Source of the DNA: Desnuesiella massiliensis
GTDB taxonomy: Bacteria > Bacillota > Clostridia > Clostridiales > Clostridiaceae
Assembly (NCBI RefSeq): GCF_001403615.1
Contig: NZ_LN879456.1
Coordinates: forward strand, 930,001-994,000
Length of the DNA stretch: 64,000 bases
Reading direction: 5' to 3'
Shown here: positions 60,407 to 64,000 of the stretch, piece by piece
Layout of the letters: each line of letters opens with the position of its first letter
How positions within the stretch are numbered: the first letter of the stretch is position 1
Notes under the pieces: generated by a model
What the model was told of the DNA's origin: nothing
The model's input: only the letters and a program-made list of their open reading frames with translations
Database searches by the model: none
Program-made: the position numbers and the translations under genes

Positions 60407-61654
60407 TTATTCCCCCCTCTTGACCCCAAAAAGTGATGGTTTACTTAGTATTCCCATGTTAATACCTAACTTAACTAAAAGTCTAGTTACAGTAATAGCA
60501 GTAAACATACTTACGATGATACCGATCATCAAAGTCATAGCAAAGCCTTTTACTGCCCCAGAACCTAAGAAATATAGCACTATAGCTGCTATTATAGTAG
60601 TTATATTAGAATCAAGTATGGAGGAAAGAGCTCTATGGAATCCAGAATCTACAGCTGACTTAACAGATTTTCCTGTCTTTAACTCTTCTTTTATTCTTTC
60701 AAAGATCAATACGTTAGCGTCTACGGCCATACCTATAGTTAATAAGAATCCGGCTATACCTGGTAAAGTTAATACCACATTAACAGAGGTAAAAGTTAAT
60801 AGCACAAGTATTATATATAACACTAAAGCTATATCAGCTAATATACCAGGTACTCTATAGTATATAATCATAAATAAGAATATTAATAAAATTCCTACTT
60901 TAGCCGCTTTTAAGCTGTTTGGTATAGCATCAGCTCCTAATGTTGGACCAACTGTTTTTACAGAAACAGTTTTTATAGTAACAGGTAGGGCTCCAGATTG
61001 AATTATACCTGCTTGTCTTTTTGCTTCTTCTAAACTTTTGCTTCCCTCTATAGTAGCCTTTCCATCTGTAATCACAGATCTCACTACTGGGTTTGTAAGC
61101 ATTTCATCATCCATATAGATAGCAATGCTTTGATTCAGAAACTTACTTGTAGCCTCCGAAAACTTTTTAGCGCCTTCATCGTTCAATTCTAAACCAATAA
61201 TAGGTTGAGCTTTTTCATTTAAATAAGCTGTAGCGTTTTTTACATCCTTACCAGTTAAAATAGTTTGATTATCTGGACCTACGAACTTTAACTCCCCTGT
61301 TTTTCCAAGAGTATCGATTATAGATTTAGAATCAAACTTTCCTGGAATATCTACTCTTATTCTCCTATCACCTTCAGTGGTTACCACAGTTTCGCTTACC
61401 CCAATTTTATTAACCCTTAATGAAAGCAATTCTTTAGTTTTTACTAAATCCTCATTCTTTACTTTTCCTTCAGATACAATCTCTTGAAGCACAGATACTC
61501 CACCTTGAAGATCTAGACCTTTACTTATAACTCTATCAAAAGACTTTATTTCATATCCACCTATCCTTAATCCATAGGCACCGGCATAAGCTATAAATAT
61601 AATAGCTGATAATAATAGCACAAATATTAATGTGCTTTTACCTTTTGTTTTCAT
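60407..61654 (-). CDS. secD: Protein translocase subunit SecD
   Basis: 415 residues from ATG 61654 (AGAGGGGGA upstream). First helix (about 6-26), GLDLQGGVSVLQEI signature, P1 head domain, then five helices including GMAVDANVLIFERIKEELKTG. Works with SecF; the two are separate genes, unlike the fused SecDF of Bacillus. Downstream of the SCIFF genes. Confidence 0.96.
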   Translation of the reverse strand: MKTKGKSTLIFVLLLSAIIFIAYAGAYGLRIGGYEIKSFDRVISKGLDLQGGVSVLQEIVSEGKVKNEDLVKTKELLSLRVNKIGVSETVVTTEGDRRIRVDIPGKFDSKSIIDTLGKTGELKFVGPDNQTILTGKDVKNATAYLNEKAQPIIGLELNDEGAKKFSEATSKFLNQSIAIYMDDEMLTNPVVRSVITDGKATIEGSKSLEEAKRQAGIIQSGALPVTIKTVSVKTVGPTLGADAIPNSLKAAKVGILLIFLFMIIYYRVPGILADIALVLYIILVLLTFTSVNVVLTLPGIAGFLLTIGMAVDANVLIFERIKEELKTGKSVKSAVDSGFHRALSSILDSNITTIIAAIVLYFLGSGAVKGFAMTLMIGIIVSMFTAITVTRLLVKLGINMGILSKPSLFGVKRGE

Positions 61655-61733
61655 CTTTATCCCCCTCTGCAACATACTGATAGGTTTTATTATATTACTT
61701 TAAATATTAATAGTCAATAATAGGTAAATTTAT

Positions 61734-63095
61734 CTACTTTTCCATGATTTTAGACTTTAGGGCAATAGCACATTCAATTCTCTTTTTCTGCATCTTACAT
61801 CCTATTTCATAAGGTATATGAATATCTCCATTAAAGTTAAAATTGTTTGCTTGGCAGCCACCACTGCAGTAGAATCTCGCCCAGCATTCTTTACAAAGAG
61901 GTTTATTATAGATATGAGCGCTTCTAAATTCCTTAGATAGCTTTTCATCTACAGTTTCGTCATAAATATTTCCTAAAAGAAAATCTTTATTTCCAACAAA
62001 TTGATGACAAGGATATATTTCGCCATCTGGAGTTATAGCTACATATTCATGACCTGCACCACAACCGCTTATTCTCTTATAAACACAAGGTCCACCTTGT
62101 AAATCAATATTAAAATGATAGAATTTGAATTCTTCTCCTTCTTTATGCCTCTTCAACATTTCACTGTATAACTTATCATATTGAAGAAAAATAGTAGGTA
62201 AATCCTCTTCTCTTAAACTGAGCTCATGATCCTCTGGTAATACTACAGGTTCTACTGATATTTCATCAAAATTTTCATTGGCTAGAGCCATAACGTCTTC
62301 AAAAAAATCCATGTTATTTCTAGTGAAGGTTCCTCTTACATAGTATTGTTTTGACTTATCTCTCTTATCTACCATTTTTTTGATTTTAGGCATTATTGAG
62401 TCATAGGTTCCGCTGCCATCATATCTTATTCTAACGCTGTCATTTACATCCTTTCTACCATCAATAGACAACACTATATTACCCATATTTTTATCAATAT
62501 ATTCCATAATTTCATCATTTAATAAAGTGGCATTGGTAGTCATGGTAAATCTGATATTTTTATTAAATAGCTTTTCTTGCTCTCTAGCGTAGTCAACTAT
62601 TTCCTTTATATTTTCGAAGGCCATAATTGGCTCTCCTCCAAATAAATCCACCTCAATATTTCTTCTTGGTCCAGATTTCTTTATAACAAAATCTATGGCT
62701 TTCTTACCAACCTCCACAGACATCATTTTTCTCTTTCCTTTATATTCCCCTTCTTCTGCAAAACAGTACTTACACTTTAAATTGCAGTCATGAATTATGT
62801 TCAAACATAGTGCCTTAATATATGAAGGAGAATTATCATTCATAGCAATACTTTCATATAAATCTAAGGAATATAGCATACCTTCAGAAATAAGTTCTTT
62901 TACGTCTTGAAGAGCCTCTTTTATTTCTTCTTCTTTATATTTACCTTTAAAAACTTCTATTAACTCTTGTTCTTCTCTTAATTTATTTTCATCTAAAAGA
63001 TCATAGACTAGCTCGTCTACCATGTGGACACTTCCACTATTTACATCTATAACATAATATTCATTATCTTGTATAAATTTATGAATTAATGACAT
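61734..63095 (-). CDS. scfB: SCIFF peptide maturase (radical SAM/SPASM thioether synthase)
   Basis: 453 residues. N-terminal RiPP-recognition-like region (about 1-80); radical SAM motif CNLKCKYC (Cys104, 108, 111); SPASM-type auxiliary cluster region with CGAGHEYVAITPDGEIYPC and CKECWARFYCSGGC near the C-terminus. Family enzymes form Cys-to-Thr thioether bonds in the six-cysteine SCIFF peptide, whose gene lies directly upstream. It is the standard clostridial scfA-scfB pair next to secD. Confidence 0.94.
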   Translation of the reverse strand: MSLIHKFIQDNEYYVIDVNSGSVHMVDELVYDLLDENKLREEQELIEVFKGKYKEEEIKEALQDVKELISEGMLYSLDLYESIAMNDNSPSYIKALCLNIIHDCNLKCKYCFAEEGEYKGKRKMMSVEVGKKAIDFVIKKSGPRRNIEVDLFGGEPIMAFENIKEIVDYAREQEKLFNKNIRFTMTTNATLLNDEIMEYIDKNMGNIVLSIDGRKDVNDSVRIRYDGSGTYDSIMPKIKKMVDKRDKSKQYYVRGTFTRNNMDFFEDVMALANENFDEISVEPVVLPEDHELSLREEDLPTIFLQYDKLYSEMLKRHKEGEEFKFYHFNIDLQGGPCVYKRISGCGAGHEYVAITPDGEIYPCHQFVGNKDFLLGNIYDETVDEKLSKEFRSAHIYNKPLCKECWARFYCSGGCQANNFNFNGDIHIPYEIGCKMQKKRIECAIALKSKIMEK

Positions 63096-63123
63096 TTTTT
63101 ATTTTCCTCCCAACTAAATACAA

Positions 63124-63147
63124 GGCAGTAACTATAAAGTTACTGCC
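63124..63147 (-). terminator. Attenuator-like hairpin between scfA and scfB
   Basis: GGCAGTAACT pairs perfectly with AGTTACTGCC over 4 bases, followed by only TTG TATTT. It lies 13 bases past the scfA stop. A partial terminator or 3' stabiliser would give more precursor than enzyme. Confidence 0.65.
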
Positions 63148-63159
63148 AAATAGTTAAAA

Positions 63160-63297
63160 CTAGTTTTCACAAGCTAAGTTAGCTACTGTACATGAAGTCT
63201 TACATGCTGATTGACAGGAGTTAGCACACTCTTTGCATCCTGGCTTGCTTAGGCTATTCTTTATATTTGTTTTGTTTATTGTTCTGATATGTTTCAT
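63160..63297 (-). CDS. scfA: SCIFF six-cysteine RiPP precursor peptide
   Basis: 45 residues, too short for ordinary gene finders. Leader MKHIRTINKTNIKNS (residues 1-15) is close to the invariant family start; the core has six cysteines at 21, 24, 28, 32, 36 and 43 with the QSACKTSCT block. Thr34 and Thr37 lie in the region where thioether acceptors are known. GGAGG lies 9 bases before the ATG. ScfB, next gene, modifies it. The mature product's role is not known. A scfA gene next to yajC and secDF is one of the most constant traits of clostridia. Confidence 0.95.
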   Translation of the reverse strand: MKHIRTINKTNIKNSLSKPGCKECANSCQSACKTSCTVANLACEN

Positions 63298-63366
63298 TGC
63301 TACATTCCTCCATTCATATTTTTCCTACTAAATTATAACATATAATTTTATGCAAATAAAGAGTTT

Positions 63367-63738
63367 CTATATATTAATTCCAAGCATTCCAGATAAAGCA
63401 CCTATGGCCATTGCTATCATAAATTTGTATAGTGTAACCATGTTGAGTATTGAATTGCTACCATTTCCAATTAAAAATATGAGAGTAACTATGATCATAT
63501 AAATAAAGGCCACAATAATCCCTACTATATAGCCTCGCTTGCCTATGGATTTAGAAGCAAACATGGCGCCATATACGATACTTAAACAACTTATCACTAG
63601 ATATACTACAGAATTTGTTTTCTCACTAGTATCTACAAAACTCATAAAGATTGCATAGATCACTAACATTATTATAGTTAATATTACTGCTCTAAGAATC
63701 CCCTTGCTTATTTTAGTAATATTTTCAATATTGTTCAT
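63367..63738 (-). CDS. TIGR04086-type small membrane protein
   Basis: 123 residues with four hydrophobic segments (about 13-33, 41-61, 69-90, 98-120) and few charges, a pattern of the TIGR04086 family that sits between yajC and scfA in clostridia. Function unknown; location suggests a link to SCIFF export or to Sec. Its ribosome binding site AGGGGGTG lies in the arm of a hairpin (own entry). Confidence 0.78.
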   Translation of the reverse strand: MNNIENITKISKGILRAVILTIIMLVIYAIFMSFVDTSEKTNSVVYLVISCLSIVYGAMFASKSIGKRGYIVGIIVAFIYMIIVTLIFLIGNGSNSILNMVTLYKFMIAMAIGALSGMLGINI

Positions 63739-63739
63739 A

Positions 63740-63785
63740 AAAACACCCCCTATGTTTAATTATTTATGTAGCTAGGGAGTGTTTT
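63740..63785 (-). promoter_or_regulatory. Hairpin covering the ribosome binding site after yajC
   Basis: On the minus strand AAAACACTCCCTA (63773-63785) pairs with TAGGGGGTGTTTT (63740-63752), 13 bp with one G-U pair and a 20-base loop. The second arm holds the ribosome binding site of the small membrane protein gene and ends 2 bases before its ATG; T5 follows. It may act as terminator for yajC or as a switch for translation. Confidence 0.7.
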
Positions 63786-63837
63786 ATTACTTTATTCAGA
63801 TAATATTTCTATTTCCAATGTTATAAATTTATATTGC

Positions 63838-64000
63838 TTACTTTGACTCAGTATCAGTACTTTGAGCCATAACATTTGATATTCCTTGTTTAGATAGCTT
63901 TACTCTAGCCCTATCTGGACCAGATTCTAGGATTACATAATCATCTTTAATAGTTATGACCTTCCCGATTATGCCTCCCCTAGTTAGAATTTCATCATTT
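63838..64000 (-). CDS. yajC: YajC, preprotein translocase accessory protein (C-terminal part)
   Basis: The last 54 codons are visible; the start lies beyond the window end. Sequence DEILTRGGIIGKVITIKDDY followed by VILESGPDRARVKLSKQGIS is the typical end of YajC. YajC is a small membrane protein bound to SecDF. Gene order yajC, small membrane gene, scfA, scfB, secD, secF joins it to the export genes downstream. Confidence 0.88.
   Translation of the reverse strand, partial: NDEILTRGGIIGKVITIKDDYVILESGPDRARVKLSKQGISNVMAQSTDTESK

Overview
The window is AT-rich and tightly packed, and gene content points to an anaerobic, spore-forming, low-GC Firmicute of the Clostridium sensu stricto kind. The markers are a complete fabH-to-accA lipid operon using FabK, Isc-type Fe-S genes under an IscR-like repressor, a YtfJ/GerW spore protein, the clostridial SCIFF peptide system beside secDF, T-box control of alaS, and Stickland-type ornithine fermentation. 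Nearly everything is on the minus strand; only two short two-gene units (35.3-36.3 kb and 49.4-50.6 kb) run on the plus strand. I see no tRNA, rRNA, prophage, transposase or CRISPR array. The species cannot be named from the sequence alone.

Layout by region (minus strand, so transcription runs from high to low coordinates). 0-10 kb: a partial class B penicillin-binding protein; mltG, a TrmR-type methyltransferase, a U32 protein and udk (a B. subtilis yrrL-udk-like cluster joining cell wall processing to tRNA wobble modification); typA; rnj; fur; DUF1292; ruvX; ireB. 10-17 kb: alaS behind a T-box leader with a textbook promoter, an AI-2E family membrane protein, a PRC-barrel protein, iscU-iscS-iscR, rarA. 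18-21.3 kb: arcC-argF-arcA, the arginine deiminase route from arginine to ornithine, ATP, CO2 and ammonia, with no arcD in view. 22-32.6 kb: a 2-hydroxyacid dehydrogenase, then the type II fatty acid synthesis operon (fabT-fabH-acpP-fabK-fabD-fabG-fabF-accB-fabZ-accC-accD-accA) behind a promoter overlapped by two FabT-like palindromes. 33-38 kb: mixed single genes (flavin reductase-like, PD-(D/E)XK-like, Amj flippase, YtfI/YtfJ, PIN domain, Tag, PPC domain).

38-47.6 kb: a complete ornithine oxidation operon (ord-ortA-ortB-oraS-oraE-glmL-like-orr) preceded by a canonical sigma-54 promoter, two copies of a TGCAAA-N4-TTTGCA palindrome and, immediately upstream, a sigma-54 activator gene. The ornithine made by the Arc genes is the substrate of this operon, so the window holds a path from arginine to acetyl-CoA and alanine. 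47.6-64 kb: glyA, thrE exporter halves, a CsoR-family regulator lacking the copper-ligand His, aspS, hemZ, a metallo-beta-lactamase protein, dtd, relA, apt, a short RecJ-like protein that has lost its catalytic motifs, secF, secD, scfB and scfA (the 45-residue six-cysteine SCIFF precursor), a small membrane protein and the 3' part of yajC.

The most interesting items for follow-up are the sigma-54 control region of the ornithine operon, the degenerate RecJ-like protein, a stem-loop lying between the Shine-Dalgarno sequence and start codon of ireB, a hairpin that covers the ribosome binding site of the gene after yajC, a roughly 210-bp intergenic element with inverted-repeat ends upstream of the sigma-54 activator, and a structured region between csoR and aspS.
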